Assembly: GCA_034190325.1 (NCBI GenBank)
Contig: JAXHST010000037.1
Span: forward strand, 1-20,369
Direction: 5' to 3'
Length of the DNA: 20,369 nucleotides
DNA from: UBA287 sp034190325
GTDB lineage: Archaea; Thermoplasmatota; UBA186; UBA287
Both the position numbers and the translations under genes were made by a program. The notes under the pieces were generated by a model. The model had not been told where the DNA came from. It worked only from the letters and a program-made list of their open reading frames with translations, and did not search any database. Shown here piece after piece: positions 7,061 to 15,758 of the stretch (position 1 is its first letter; each line of letters begins with the position of its first letter).

Positions 7061-7344
7061 GCCCTCTGCTCTCTCATTATCACATGTGTGTGGGTCTTTG
7101 ATACCCCGTCTATAAGATTGATCATGTCGGTTATATCCGCTAGTTTCTGCATGTCCTCTACAGTCACCCTGACAACTATGTCATATTCTCCTGTTATCAC
7201 AGATATGTTCTCTATCTGTTCGATCTTTCTTAGCTCCTTAACAATTCCGTTAACGGTACCCGGAGAAGCCAGAATCATAATATAAGCACCGATCATGCAG
7301 TGCATGCATTTTTCCAATATATCTACATTTCTGTCGTCTTTCAT
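7057..7344 (-). CDS. Stand-alone Lrp/AsnC ligand-binding (RAM/SAM-type) protein
   Basis: This 95-aa protein has only the RAM domain of Lrp/AsnC regulators: IGAYIMILASPGTVNGIVKELRKI...ENISVITGEYDIVVRVTVEDMQKLADI...GVSKTHTHVIM. No DNA-binding helix-turn-helix is present. Such small proteins bind amino acids and form dimers that modulate partners. The TGEYDIVVRV core parallels SGEYDIIARI in the RAM domain of the downstream transporter, so heterodimer formation between the two is a reasonable inference. It is the first gene of the pair; a TATA-like element at 7366-7374 lies about 26 bases before the ATG, so the mRNA is probably leaderless. Confidence 0.82.
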   Translation of the reverse strand: MKDDRNVDILEKCMHCMIGAYIMILASPGTVNGIVKELRKIEQIENISVITGEYDIVVRVTVEDMQKLADITDMINLIDGVSKTHTHVIMREQRA

Positions 7345-7365
7345 TTACTCTTAAAAAAGCAAAAC

Positions 7366-7374
7366 AAATATATG
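7366..7374 (-). promoter_or_regulatory. TATA box of the RAM/EamA-RAM operon
   Basis: The sequence catatattt on the minus strand is centred about 26 bases before the ATG at 7344, as expected for an archaeal leaderless promoter. Confidence 0.45.
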
Positions 7375-7420
7375 GTGTTGAGAGCCTCTATAACTATAAT
7401 CACAGAGTGGTGAGAAGAAA

Positions 7421-8377
7421 ATGAGCGCTATAAAGCTGGGCATAGTTGGATGCGGTATAGCAGTAAAGGAGCTGCACTACCCTCCATTAATGGAGCTACA
7501 GGATCTCTTTAAGGTGGAAGGAGTCACAAGCAGAACAGAGGAGAGCGCAGATGAGTGCGCAAAGCTATTCAAAACCAGAAGCTATGCTTACGAGGATCTC
7601 TTAGATAGGGTTGACGCAGTTGATATAGCAGTGCCAACGCACCTCAACTATGAGATGATAAAAAAAGCTCTAGATGCAAAGGTAAATGTGATCTGTGAGA
7701 AACCCATAGCTGAAAATGTTGCTGCGGGAAAGAAGATCGTTGAGCTTGCTAAGGGTTCTGAAGCTATACTCTATATCGCAGAGAACTACAGGCATTCTGC
7801 GGTATACGCTAAAGCTAAAGAGATCATGAAGAGGATAGGGAAGCCTGAGTTTGTTCTTTACTCCAGGTTCGAACATATGAAAAAGGATGTAAAGTATGCC
7901 GCAACAGGATGGAGAAAAAATCCAAAGCACATAGGTGGTTTTCTCTCGGATGGAGGTGTGCATGACATAGCAGCTCTGAGGATGGTTATGGGCAACATAA
8001 TAAGAGCTAAGGCTTTTGTTTCCAGAGCTAGGGATTATCTCGGATCCTGTGATACTATGAGCGCTTCTCTCCTCTTTGCTGATGGTGCTCTGGGCACATA
8101 CTCTGTCAGCTACGGGCTCGCTGGAGAGAGCATCTTTTGCATCTCCGGAACGGAAGGGTTCATGAAAATACGGAGTGATAGAAGAGCTATAGAGGTAATT
8201 ACAGAGAAAGAGTTTAGCGTGGAGGAGGAGAGCATAGAGGAGGAGAACACGTACAAAAAAGAGTTCATAGATTTTTATGGAGTGGTGAATGGAAAAGAGA
8301 ATAGCCTAGGCTCTCCAGCAGAGGCTCTGGAGGATCTCAGGGTCATAGAGGAGGCTATAAAGAGCTCTGAGCTATGA
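7421..8377 (+). CDS. Gfo/Idh/MocA-family NAD(P)-dependent oxidoreductase
   Basis: The product has 318 residues. The N-terminal Rossmann fold shows GIVGCGIA (7-14). The family motif CEKPIAEN has the catalytic-type Lys at 94, and the C-terminal alpha/beta domain carries SDGGVHDI with D177 and H181 at the sites used for hydride/proton transfer on sugars and inositols. No signal peptide, so it is cytosolic. The exact substrate is not readable. A Shine-Dalgarno GGTGAG at about 7409 precedes the ATG. The gene is convergent with the GH1 beta-glucosidase and overlaps its 3' end by 23 bases. That neighbourhood suggests a role in sugar oxidation or reduction. Confidence 0.85.
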   Translation: MSAIKLGIVGCGIAVKELHYPPLMELQDLFKVEGVTSRTEESADECAKLFKTRSYAYEDLLDRVDAVDIAVPTHLNYEMIKKALDAKVNVICEKPIAENVAAGKKIVELAKGSEAILYIAENYRHSAVYAKAKEIMKRIGKPEFVLYSRFEHMKKDVKYAATGWRKNPKHIGGFLSDGGVHDIAALRMVMGNIIRAKAFVSRARDYLGSCDTMSASLLFADGALGTYSVSYGLAGESIFCISGTEGFMKIRSDRRAIEVITEKEFSVEEESIEEENTYKKEFIDFYGVVNGKENSLGSPAEALEDLRVIEEAIKSSEL

Positions 8378-9662
8378 AATCTCTATACCACAGAGCGCTC
8401 CTCTTCTTTCTTCTCTCTAAAGTTTCATAGTCAACCTGAACTATGCCGAACCTCTTTGAATAGCCCTCTGCCCATTCAAAATTGTCCATGAGAGACCAGA
8501 CGCAATAGCCATTCAACCTTACGCCCCCATTTATCGCTCTCTCCGCTTCATCGAAGTGTCTCTTCAGATAGCTTATCCTGTCATCATCCATAACCATGCC
8601 TTCCTTAACAATGTTGTCTTTGTAGGCAGCGCCATTCTCAGTTACATAGATCTCTGGATGGCCATATTCTCTATCCACCCTCATCAGGATCTCAGAGAGC
8701 CCTTTCTCATAAACCTCCCAACCCATATCTGTGTATTCCCTGCCCTCAAGCTTCTCATTTTTTGTGAGAAGGAGAGCAGACTTTCTCTTTTCTCTCACAA
8801 TGCTTCTCGAATAGTAGTTAACTCCCAGAAAATCAGGTTTGATAAATTGATCTATGCCATTAGCCTCAAATCCATAGTGCTCTCTGAAGAAAGACAGGAT
8901 ATCTTCAGGATACCTGCCCTTCAGACTGGGATCAAGAAACCATCTATTGCTGATGCCGTCAAGGAAACGCGCTGCTTCTCCATACTCCTCCGAATAGGGG
9001 CGTGCCGGCGTCAGGTTCAGGGTTATGCCTATCTTCGCACCCTCTATATTCTCTTTTCTAAAGGCATGCACCGCTTTTGCATGTGCTATGTTGAGATTAT
9101 GGGATACATTGATAGCTCTTTTAAAGTCCTTTATGCCCGGAGCATGCACACCCAGGCCATAACCCAGATAAGAAATACAGAAAGGCTCGTTGAGAGTTAT
9201 CCATCTTTTGACTCTGCTACCGAAGCGGTGAAAGAGCGCGCTAGCGTAATCAGCGAAGAGATCTGTCACCTCTTCATTCTCCCATCCTCCAATATCCTGC
9301 AGTGCCTGCGGGAGATCCCAGTGATACAGGGTTATCATGGGCTCTATACCATTAGCTAACAGAAGATCTATTAGGCTACTGTAGAACTTAATTCCCTTTT
9401 CATTTATCTCCCCCCTGCCATCCGGAAATATTCTTGGCCATGAGATTGAAAACCTGTAGCATTTGAGCCCAAGCTCCTTCATCAGAGCAACGTCTTCCTC
9501 ATATCTGTGGTAGTGATCGCATGCTATATCCCCATTCTCATCATTCTTTATATTACCCTTTTCGTGCGAGAATGTATCCCAAATAGATGGACCTTTACCA
9601 TCCTCATTCCATGCGCCCTCTATCTGGTACGCAGCCGTTGCCGCCCCCCATAAAACACCCAT
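8355..9662 (-). CDS. GH1 family beta-glucosidase / beta-glycosidase
   Basis: The 435-aa product is a GH1 glycosidase: LWGAATAAYQIEGA at the N-terminus, acid/base E159 in TLNEP, nucleophile E342 in YVTENGAAY, and the aglycone/glycone Trp region WSLMDNFEWAEGYSKRFGIVQVDY near the C-terminus. It retains stereochemistry and releases glucose or galactose from beta-linked oligosaccharides. No signal peptide, so it works on imported substrate. The length is that of the bacterial-type GH1 form rather than the longer LacS type of Sulfolobus. The N-terminus begins directly at strand 1; a stop lies 12 codons upstream and no better start exists. It is divergent from the Opp-type importer, which makes a shared sugar regulon likely. 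Confidence 0.93.
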   Translation of the reverse strand: MGVLWGAATAAYQIEGAWNEDGKGPSIWDTFSHEKGNIKNDENGDIACDHYHRYEEDVALMKELGLKCYRFSISWPRIFPDGRGEINEKGIKFYSSLIDLLLANGIEPMITLYHWDLPQALQDIGGWENEEVTDLFADYASALFHRFGSRVKRWITLNEPFCISYLGYGLGVHAPGIKDFKRAINVSHNLNIAHAKAVHAFRKENIEGAKIGITLNLTPARPYSEEYGEAARFLDGISNRWFLDPSLKGRYPEDILSFFREHYGFEANGIDQFIKPDFLGVNYYSRSIVREKRKSALLLTKNEKLEGREYTDMGWEVYEKGLSEILMRVDREYGHPEIYVTENGAAYKDNIVKEGMVMDDDRISYLKRHFDEAERAINGGVRLNGYCVWSLMDNFEWAEGYSKRFGIVQVDYETLERRKKRSALWYRDFIAQSSL

Positions 9663-9768
9663 TAAGAAGATAATAATTTCAGCATAAATAAATATTTACT
9701 GGATTTGTTTGTTGAGAGGATAGGGAGATAAAAGAGATAAACAAGGATTGCTATCTGTCTTTATGGGG
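9660..9768. promoter_or_regulatory. Divergent promoter region between GH1 and the ABC importer
   Basis: On the minus strand an AT-rich atatttattta (about 9685-9696) lies about 28 bases before the GH1 ATG at 9662. On the plus strand gataaaag (9727-9734) lies about 32 bases before ATG 9763. A 12-base sequence tttatggggggc occurs at 9760-9771 and, inverted, at 9643-9654, spanning both start codons. Confidence 0.45.
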
Positions 9769-11472
9769 GGCAAATTGTGCATTGTGGTCGCGGTGCTTTT
9801 CATAGCACCTGCTCTTGCCCAGCAGCTACCGAGGGATGAGACTCTATACATCGCAGGACATCACTGGGGTTCTCCGACAGGATGGAACCCTTTAGCAGCC
9901 ACGCCGAGCTGGCCCTGCTTGAATGCGAACGACGGGCATTTCCTGCTTTACGAAGCTCTTTTCTGCATAAACATACTCACAAACGATCTTGAGCCTCTGG
10001 TGGCACAGAGCTATGCATGGATCAATGATCTCACTTTAGAGGTAAAGATAAATAAGGAGGCTCACTGGCAGGATGGAAAACCATTGAGAGCTGATGATGT
10101 GATATACACATACGAGCTCGGAAAGAAGTATGATACAGGGCATACAGCCCTCTGGGATATTCTTAACAGAGTGTATAAAGCAGACGATTATACGGTGCGT
10201 TTTGAGATGAAAAAGGAGAATGCGAACAGGTTCTTATTACTTGATAACCTCTGGAAGGTCTATCTGCTGCCAAAGCACATATGGGAGGGAATAGAGAAAG
10301 AGAAGGGCTATGATCTCAGGAAGATAAGGGAATACAGGAATGATAAGCCTGTAGCTTCGGGTCCCTATACCCTCTACTCATACAGCTCTGAAAGAATAGT
10401 GCTGAAGCGCTATGATGATTATTGGGGGCAGAAAAAATATGGCGGGCTACCGAAGCCAAGATATATAGTGCACCCAATATTCAAAAGCAATGATGCAGGC
10501 AATCTTGCATTTGAAAGGGGAGAGGTAGACATATCCCAGCAGTTCATGCCAAAGATATGGGAGACCTGGCAGAAGGGCTTACCAACAGGCACATGGTACA
10601 GGGAAGAGCCGTATTACATGCCCGGTGTTATACCCTGCATGTTATTCAATTTTGAGAGATACCCTTTGAACGTCACAGAGGTGAGAAGGGCGATAGCATA
10701 CTCCATAGACTATCCTAAGATAGTTGAGCTGGCGATGTCAAACTATTCAATACCGGCAAGATCGAGCTTCATACTTCCTATGGGCGCAGAAGCCGAGTTC
10801 TTCAATGAAAGCCTTGTGGAGAGATACGGTTGGAAGTATGATCCTCAAAGATCCGTAGAGGTCCTTGAGAGCATCGGTTGCAGGAAAGGATCTGATGGGA
10901 TATACAGGATGCCTGATGGAACAAGGCTGGGGCCATTCAAGCTTGAGTGCCCCTATGGCTGGACAGACTGGAACAGTGCGCTGCAAATAGTATCTCAGTC
11001 TGCAAAAAAAGTTGGTATAGAACTCCAGACCCATTTCCCTGATGCCCCTGTATGGGCAGATGATTATCTCTCAGGAAACTTTGATATAGTTATGGCCTCT
11101 CCTTCAAACTGGCAGGGGCCAACTCAGCCGTGGTCGCGATTTAACTTCGTTATGTACTCCAAAGGTGTGCCTCCAGCAGGGCAGTATGCCTTTTCGAACT
11201 ATGGAAGGTACAGGAATCCAGAGGCTGATAAGCTCATAGAGGCAATACCAGAAGCAGAAGCACAGGAATTGAAAGAATTGTATTCGCAACTGGACACGAT
11301 ATTCATGCAGGATATACCCGCTATACCTCTCATGTACAGACCATGGCAGTTCTATGAGTTCAATGAGATGCACTGGAAGAACTTCCCGGACGAAGAGAAT
11401 CCATATGCTTCTCCCATGCCCCTGGTGCACGACGGCATAAAGCTGCTTTACGGGATAGAGCCTGTTAAATGA
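9763..11472 (+). CDS. Solute-binding protein of Opp/Dpp-type ABC importer (family 5), probable oligosaccharide binder
   Basis: About 569 aa from ATG 9763; TTG 9748 is a possible earlier start, but TATA spacing and signal peptide layout favour 9763. Residues 1-19 form a signal peptide ending ALA-QQ. The mature part is an SBP family 5 protein: NPLAAT, LVAQSYAWINDLTLEVKINKEAHWQDGKPLRADDVIYTYE, SGPYTLYSYSSERIVLKRYDDYWG, RRAIAYSIDY. No lipobox or C-terminal membrane anchor is evident, so the signal segment may stay as anchor. Relatives bind peptides or, in Thermotoga and Pyrococcus, cellobiose and other beta-oligosaccharides; the divergent GH1 gene favours sugars. The stop overlaps the next gene by ATGA. 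Confidence 0.85.
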   Translation: MGGKLCIVVAVLFIAPALAQQLPRDETLYIAGHHWGSPTGWNPLAATPSWPCLNANDGHFLLYEALFCINILTNDLEPLVAQSYAWINDLTLEVKINKEAHWQDGKPLRADDVIYTYELGKKYDTGHTALWDILNRVYKADDYTVRFEMKKENANRFLLLDNLWKVYLLPKHIWEGIEKEKGYDLRKIREYRNDKPVASGPYTLYSYSSERIVLKRYDDYWGQKKYGGLPKPRYIVHPIFKSNDAGNLAFERGEVDISQQFMPKIWETWQKGLPTGTWYREEPYYMPGVIPCMLFNFERYPLNVTEVRRAIAYSIDYPKIVELAMSNYSIPARSSFILPMGAEAEFFNESLVERYGWKYDPQRSVEVLESIGCRKGSDGIYRMPDGTRLGPFKLECPYGWTDWNSALQIVSQSAKKVGIELQTHFPDAPVWADDYLSGNFDIVMASPSNWQGPTQPWSRFNFVMYSKGVPPAGQYAFSNYGRYRNPEADKLIEAIPEAEAQELKELYSQLDTIFMQDIPAIPLMYRPWQFYEFNEMHWKNFPDEENPYASPMPLVHDGIKLLYGIEPVK

Positions 11473-12473
11473 GCTATGGAAAGTATGTTTTAAGAAAAGG
11501 GCTGTGGTATCTCTTAACATTTTTTATAGCCACCACTCTGGTTTTCATAATACCAAGGTTGATACCAGGCAATCCCATATCTGCGATAGTTGCACAGATG
11601 GGCTCTGGCGTGCCCAGTGAATCGATGCAGCGCGTTTATGAGTCCTTTATAAGAGACTATGGTTTAGATAAGCCTGTTGCTCTGCAATACATAGATTACA
11701 TGAAAAACCTCTTTCAGGGAGAACTGGGCATCTCTTTTAGCCTATACCCGAAAGGAGTAACAGAGATTATAGGAGAAGCACTGCCATGGACCCTTGCGCT
11801 TCAAATACCAGCTATACTCGCTGGCTGGATACTAGGCAATCTGCTGGGGGCATATGCGGCATATAAGCGCGGTAAGTTTGATAAGGTTCTTTTTCCTGTA
11901 TCCCTCCTGGTAAGCGCTATGCCCTACTATGTGCTCGCTATCCTCCTGCAATACATATTTGGTGTCTATCTGGGATGGTTTCCACCCAGTGGCGGTTACA
12001 GCATGAGCGCTTTTCCATCCCTTACTTTTGATTTTATAGTAGATGTTTTATCACACTACACTCTTCCTTTCGTATCACTTGTTGCGGTAACGATAGGCAG
12101 CCAGGCAATAGGCATGAGGGAGATGTCAATATATGAGCTAAACACAGATTATGTCAACTATTCAAGGATGCTTGGTCTGGAGGATAGAAAGATAGTATCA
12201 TACATATTCAGGAATGCAATGCTGCCCCAGATAACAGGGCTGGCGATAAGTTTTGGCACAATGGTAGGAGGCTCAATAATAACAGAGATCGTCTTCGGGT
12301 ATCCTGGCATAGGCACCTGGCTCTTCAATGCTATAAGACAGAACGACTATCCCTTGATACAGGGTATAGTTCTGGTGATAACCATAACAGTTCTATTTGC
12401 AAATTTTTTCTTGGATATCATGTATGGATTTCTTGATCCCAGGATAAAAGCAGGGGAGATGGAAGAAGGATGA
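11469..12473 (+). CDS. ABC importer permease, DppB/OppB type
   Basis: The 334-aa membrane protein has an N-terminal helix (YLLTFFIATTLVFIIPRLIPGNP), an extracytoplasmic domain with DYGLDKPVALQYIDYMKNLFQGELGISFS, and five further helices. The EAA-type coupling loop is NYSRMLGLEDRKIVSYIFRNAMLP, which docks on the ATPase subunits. It starts in ATGA overlap with the binding protein and ends overlapping the next permease by 4 bases, so all are translationally coupled. Confidence 0.92.
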   Translation: MSYGKYVLRKGLWYLLTFFIATTLVFIIPRLIPGNPISAIVAQMGSGVPSESMQRVYESFIRDYGLDKPVALQYIDYMKNLFQGELGISFSLYPKGVTEIIGEALPWTLALQIPAILAGWILGNLLGAYAAYKRGKFDKVLFPVSLLVSAMPYYVLAILLQYIFGVYLGWFPPSGGYSMSAFPSLTFDFIVDVLSHYTLPFVSLVAVTIGSQAIGMREMSIYELNTDYVNYSRMLGLEDRKIVSYIFRNAMLPQITGLAISFGTMVGGSIITEIVFGYPGIGTWLFNAIRQNDYPLIQGIVLVITITVLFANFFLDIMYGFLDPRIKAGEMEEG

Positions 12474-13312
12474 ATCTGAAGAAGAGAGCCGGAGCATTAA
12501 ATAAAAAGCTACTCATAGGAGCGATCATATTCTTTGTCATTCTTATAGTTTCTTTTGTATACCCTTCATTTTCAAAGAGAGATCCTCTGGAGATGGAAGG
12601 CATGATGTTTGAGCCTCCATCGTCGCTCTATCCTCTTGGCACAGACAACTTTGGTAGAGACGTTCTCACAGAGCTTATTTTCGGGACAAAGACCTCAATC
12701 ACCATAGGATTTATTGCCGGGATTATAGCGACGCTCATAGGCACAACAATAGGCGTTTTCGCAGGATACTGTGGAGGCAATGCGGATAATGTACTGAACA
12801 CTATAACGAACATCTTTCTGGTTATACCGCCAATACTCATACTGATAGTGATATCTGTGAGCATTCAGAGCAGATCCATACTGATTATGTCCCTCATCCT
12901 TGGCATAACCAGCTGGCCATGGACAGCAAGGGCTATCAGAGCACAGGCGCAGAGCTTGAGGAACAGAGAGCACATAAAGATGGCAAAGCTGAATGGAGAG
13001 AGCCTGGCGGAGATCATAGTATTTGAAATCCTGCCCTACCTGGCTTCATACATAGTTATGGCTTTCATACTCCAGGTATCAACAGGCATACTGAACGAAG
13101 CGGCGATGAGCATGTTAGGCTTGGGGCCTACAGATACCGTATCCCTTGGCACAATGCTGGAGTGGGCTTTACTGTTTGAATCCGCAAGGATAGGTGCATG
13201 GTGGGCTTTTATTCCCCCTGCCTTGGCGATAACCATGATAACCTTCTCGCTATATCTGGCAAACAGCGGGATGGATGAGATAGTAAACCCGAGGTTGAGG
13301 GGTGTGGTATGA
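12470..13312 (+). CDS. ABC importer permease, DppC/OppC type
   Basis: The 280-aa partner permease shows the DppC pattern: first helix (LLIGAIIFFVILIVSFVYP), the conserved HPLGTDNFGRDV-like PLGTDNFGRDVLTELIFG, then helices and an EAA loop with REHIKMAKLNGESLAEIIVFEILPY. It forms the heterodimeric channel with the preceding permease. It overlaps the neighbouring genes by 4 bases at both ends. Confidence 0.92.
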   Translation: MNLKKRAGALNKKLLIGAIIFFVILIVSFVYPSFSKRDPLEMEGMMFEPPSSLYPLGTDNFGRDVLTELIFGTKTSITIGFIAGIIATLIGTTIGVFAGYCGGNADNVLNTITNIFLVIPPILILIVISVSIQSRSILIMSLILGITSWPWTARAIRAQAQSLRNREHIKMAKLNGESLAEIIVFEILPYLASYIVMAFILQVSTGILNEAAMSMLGLGPTDTVSLGTMLEWALLFESARIGAWWAFIPPALAITMITFSLYLANSGMDEIVNPRLRGVV

Positions 13313-14271
13313 TGCTGGAGGTAAAGGATCTCTCAGCCTCATATGTGCTACCCGGGGGGGAGATAAGGGCTGTGGATGATGTGAGCTTTTCTGTGGATGA
13401 GGGAGAAATACTTGGCATTGCCGGTGAGAGCGGTTGTGGCAAAAGCACTTTAGCTTTCTCCATTTCATTCCTCTTTCCCCCGCCTCTGAGACATATGGGC
13501 GGCTCCGTGCTCTTTAATGGAAAGGATCTGAAGAATTTCAATGATAGAGAGCTGAGAAAAGAAATCCTTGGCACGAAGATCTCCTATGTTCCCCAGAGCT
13601 CAATGAACTCTCTGAACCCTACAAGGAGAGTAAAGGACATAGCCTTTGATATCTTCAGAGCCCACATGGATATAAGTGAAAAGGAGATGTATGAGAGGGC
13701 AAAAGAGAGGTTAGATCTTCTTTCCCTGCCCGAAAGTGTGCTCAATATGTACTCTGTTGAGCTGAGCGGTGGTATGAAACAGAGGGTTGTTATAGCTCTC
13801 TCAACCCTTATGGGACCGGAACTGCTAATAGCTGATGAGCCAACGAGCGCTCTCGATGTGTCATCACAACGCGTCGTTCTGAAAGAGCTGAAAAAGCTTT
13901 TTGAAGACGGAGTCTTCAAGAGCATGATAATCATAAGCCATGAACTCACCATACTGAAGCATCTTGCTCACAGGATAGCTATAATGTATGCTGGTGAGCT
14001 CGTTGAAGTCGGAGAAACTGAAAGGATATTTAAAGAGCCTTTGCATCCCTACACAAAAGCGCTCATAGGCTCTGTTCTGGAGCCGGGGAAGAGAGTGGAG
14101 AGAGAAAAGATCCCGTCTCTTCCGGGAGCACCACCAGATCTCAGAGAAAAGATAACATGGTGCAGGTTCTATGATAGGTGCCCATTTGCTGATGAGAAGT
14201 GCAAAAGGAAGCAGGAACTCGTTGAGCGAGATGGAAGACTGGTGAGGTGCGAGCATGGAAAAGATATTTGA
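13309..14271 (+). CDS. ABC importer ATPase, DppD/OppD type
   Basis: The 320-aa product has Walker A GESGCGKST (39-47), signature ELSGGMKQR (151-159), Walker B LLIADEPTSALD (172-183) and switch His 211. The C-terminal oligo_HPY extension (HPYTKAL from 246) carries four cysteines, C285, C291, C298 and C314, which in DppD-type proteins bind an iron-sulfur cluster. It energises import with the DppF-type partner encoded next, whose start overlaps by 17 bases. Confidence 0.93.
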   Translation: MMLEVKDLSASYVLPGGEIRAVDDVSFSVDEGEILGIAGESGCGKSTLAFSISFLFPPPLRHMGGSVLFNGKDLKNFNDRELRKEILGTKISYVPQSSMNSLNPTRRVKDIAFDIFRAHMDISEKEMYERAKERLDLLSLPESVLNMYSVELSGGMKQRVVIALSTLMGPELLIADEPTSALDVSSQRVVLKELKKLFEDGVFKSMIIISHELTILKHLAHRIAIMYAGELVEVGETERIFKEPLHPYTKALIGSVLEPGKRVEREKIPSLPGAPPDLREKITWCRFYDRCPFADEKCKRKQELVERDGRLVRCEHGKDI

Positions 14272-15013
14272 ATGCGTTGATCTCTGCAAAACATTTCAGA
14301 AGGGTAGAAAGAGGATAGAAGCTGTCAAGAACGCAAGTTTCTCAATAGGTAAAGGAGAAATAATATCACTGGTTGGAGAGAGCGGAAGCGGAAAGAGCAC
14401 ATTAGCAAACCTCATGCTTAGATTTCTCAAACCAACAGGTGGAGAGGCTTTTCTGGATGGCAAAAAAATAGAGGATTATAGAAAAAAGGAGTACTGGAAA
14501 AAGGTACAGGCAATATTTCAGGATCCTTTCTCATCATTCAATGATTTTTTCTCTGTTAAAAAGATCCTTGAAAGAGCCATAAGGCTAGGCTCGGATCCAG
14601 CTCCCGAGGAAAAGAGGATAAGGGAAGCTGTAGAGGCTGTGAACATAAGGTATGAAGAGATCTGCGATAAAAAGCCATTTGAGCTCAGTGGCGGGCAGAA
14701 GCAGAGGCTTATGATCGCAAGGATCTATCTCATAAAGCCTGAGATGCTAATAGCCGATGAGCCAACATCTATGATAGATGCCGTTCTGAGGGCAGGCATA
14801 CTTGAGCTATTGCTAAAGCTCAGAGGAACAACAATAATGCTCATAACCCATGATCTGGCGCTTGCCTATTACATAAGCGATAGAATGCTCATAATGCAGA
14901 ATGGTAGAATAGTTGAAGAAGGAAAACCCAGAAAGATCCTGGAAGCACCGGAGCATCCATACACAAAAAAGCTCATAGAGGATGTCCCGAGGCTCTCTGA
15001 GAGGTGGCTCTGA
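14255..15013 (+). CDS. ABC importer ATPase, DppF/OppF type, short form
   Basis: The 252-aa product has Walker A GESGSGKST (41-49), the Q-loop region AIFQDPFSSFND, signature LSGGQKQR (144-151), Walker B MLIADEPTSMID and switch His 199. It ends soon after HPYTKKL, so it is about 60-70 residues shorter than typical DppF and lacks the cysteine cluster kept in the partner ATPase. The D-loop reads TSMID in place of TSALD. It is the last gene of the transporter operon; an 82-base gap follows before the CARF gene. Confidence 0.9.
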   Translation: MEKIFECVDLCKTFQKGRKRIEAVKNASFSIGKGEIISLVGESGSGKSTLANLMLRFLKPTGGEAFLDGKKIEDYRKKEYWKKVQAIFQDPFSSFNDFFSVKKILERAIRLGSDPAPEEKRIREAVEAVNIRYEEICDKKPFELSGGQKQRLMIARIYLIKPEMLIADEPTSMIDAVLRAGILELLLKLRGTTIMLITHDLALAYYISDRMLIMQNGRIVEEGKPRKILEAPEHPYTKKLIEDVPRLSERWL

Positions 15014-15033
15014 TCATTACACCACTGCACCAG

Positions 15034-15072
15034 TAATTCCGTATAATTCCATAAATTGTAGAAAAGTTTAAG
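15034..15072 (+). promoter_or_regulatory. Promoter and possible operator of the CARF operon
   Basis: The sequence gaaaagtttaaga (about 15060-15072) resembles BRE+TATA and sits about 28 bases before the CARF ATG at 15096, fitting a leaderless mRNA. Just upstream, TAATTCC occurs twice (15034-15040 and 15044-15050), exactly 10 bases apart, i.e. one helical turn. It is a candidate binding site for the winged-helix CARF protein itself. Confidence 0.4.
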
Positions 15073-15095
15073 AGAGAGCAGATAATATAATCTTT

Positions 15096-15758
15096 ATGAC
15101 AGTGCTGTTAGCGACTCTGGGCTTTACTCACCAGGCTGTTATGCCATCTTTGAGGTGGGCGAAAAATCTGAAAAAAGTAGTGCTTTTTCACTCAAAAAAC
15201 GCAAAGAGCAAGGAAGCAAAAGAGAAGATAAGAGAGGGGTGTAAAGCCCTCGGAGTACAATTTGAGCCTTATGAAGTGAAAGATGAATATGCACTCACAT
15301 CGATCATAAAGGAAATGAATGAAGAGCTAAGCAGGATCTCAAAAGAGTACAGAAATGAAGAGATCATCTTCAACATAACCGGAGGGACAAAGATGCTGGC
15401 CTCTGCAGCGCTCATTATCTGCATAATGAAGGGCATAAAGGCTATATACATAAGGGAGACCGATGGGGAGATCCTTGAGGTCCCTCTGCTCAGGATGAAA
15501 TATTCAGATGTTCTTACGTCTGCAGAGAAGAAAACCCTGAGGGGCATAGCGGACATATGTGAAGAAAATGGGAGCGATGAGATAAGGCTGTCATTGATAT
15601 ACGAAAAGCATATGAGGTCAGATTCTGTCATATCCACCTATATCAAAAAGCTGGAAAAACTGGGGCTTGTGGAGACGTTCGTTAAAGAGGACAACAGAAG
15701 GGAGAAATGGCTGAAGTTCAAAGACAGCGCAAAGTTATGTCTTCTGGGGGATGAATGA
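15096..15758 (+). CDS. CARF-domain winged-helix protein (Csa3-like)
   Basis: 220 aa. The N-terminal domain (1 to about 135) is a Rossmann-like CARF fold: first strand MTVLLATLGFTHQAV, and the ligand-site loop FNITGGTK (92-99) with N93 and TGGTK as in CARF proteins that bind cyclic oligoadenylates. The C-terminal part (about 138-215) is a winged helix-turn-helix: SAEKKTLRGIADI, SDSVISTYIKKLEKLGLVE, ending in a charged wing. This is the layout of the Csa3 regulators linked to CRISPR-Cas. No cas gene or CRISPR array is in the window, so the signal source is unknown. The stop is ATGA-overlapped with the metallo-beta-lactamase gene, a strong sign of joint function. No nuclease domain is fused. Confidence 0.8.
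   Translation: MTVLLATLGFTHQAVMPSLRWAKNLKKVVLFHSKNAKSKEAKEKIREGCKALGVQFEPYEVKDEYALTSIIKEMNEELSRISKEYRNEEIIFNITGGTKMLASAALIICIMKGIKAIYIRETDGEILEVPLLRMKYSDVLTSAEKKTLRGIADICEENGSDEIRLSLIYEKHMRSDSVISTYIKKLEKLGLVETFVKEDNRREKWLKFKDSAKLCLLGDE

Noticed and set aside
8556..9359. 267-codon plus-strand frame
   Set aside because: It is a shadow of the GH1 gene, which has both catalytic Glu motifs on the minus strand.
15096..15758. CARF gene as proof of a CRISPR-Cas locus
   Set aside because: No cas gene, repeat array or leader is visible in the window; the CARF protein is treated as an orphan.
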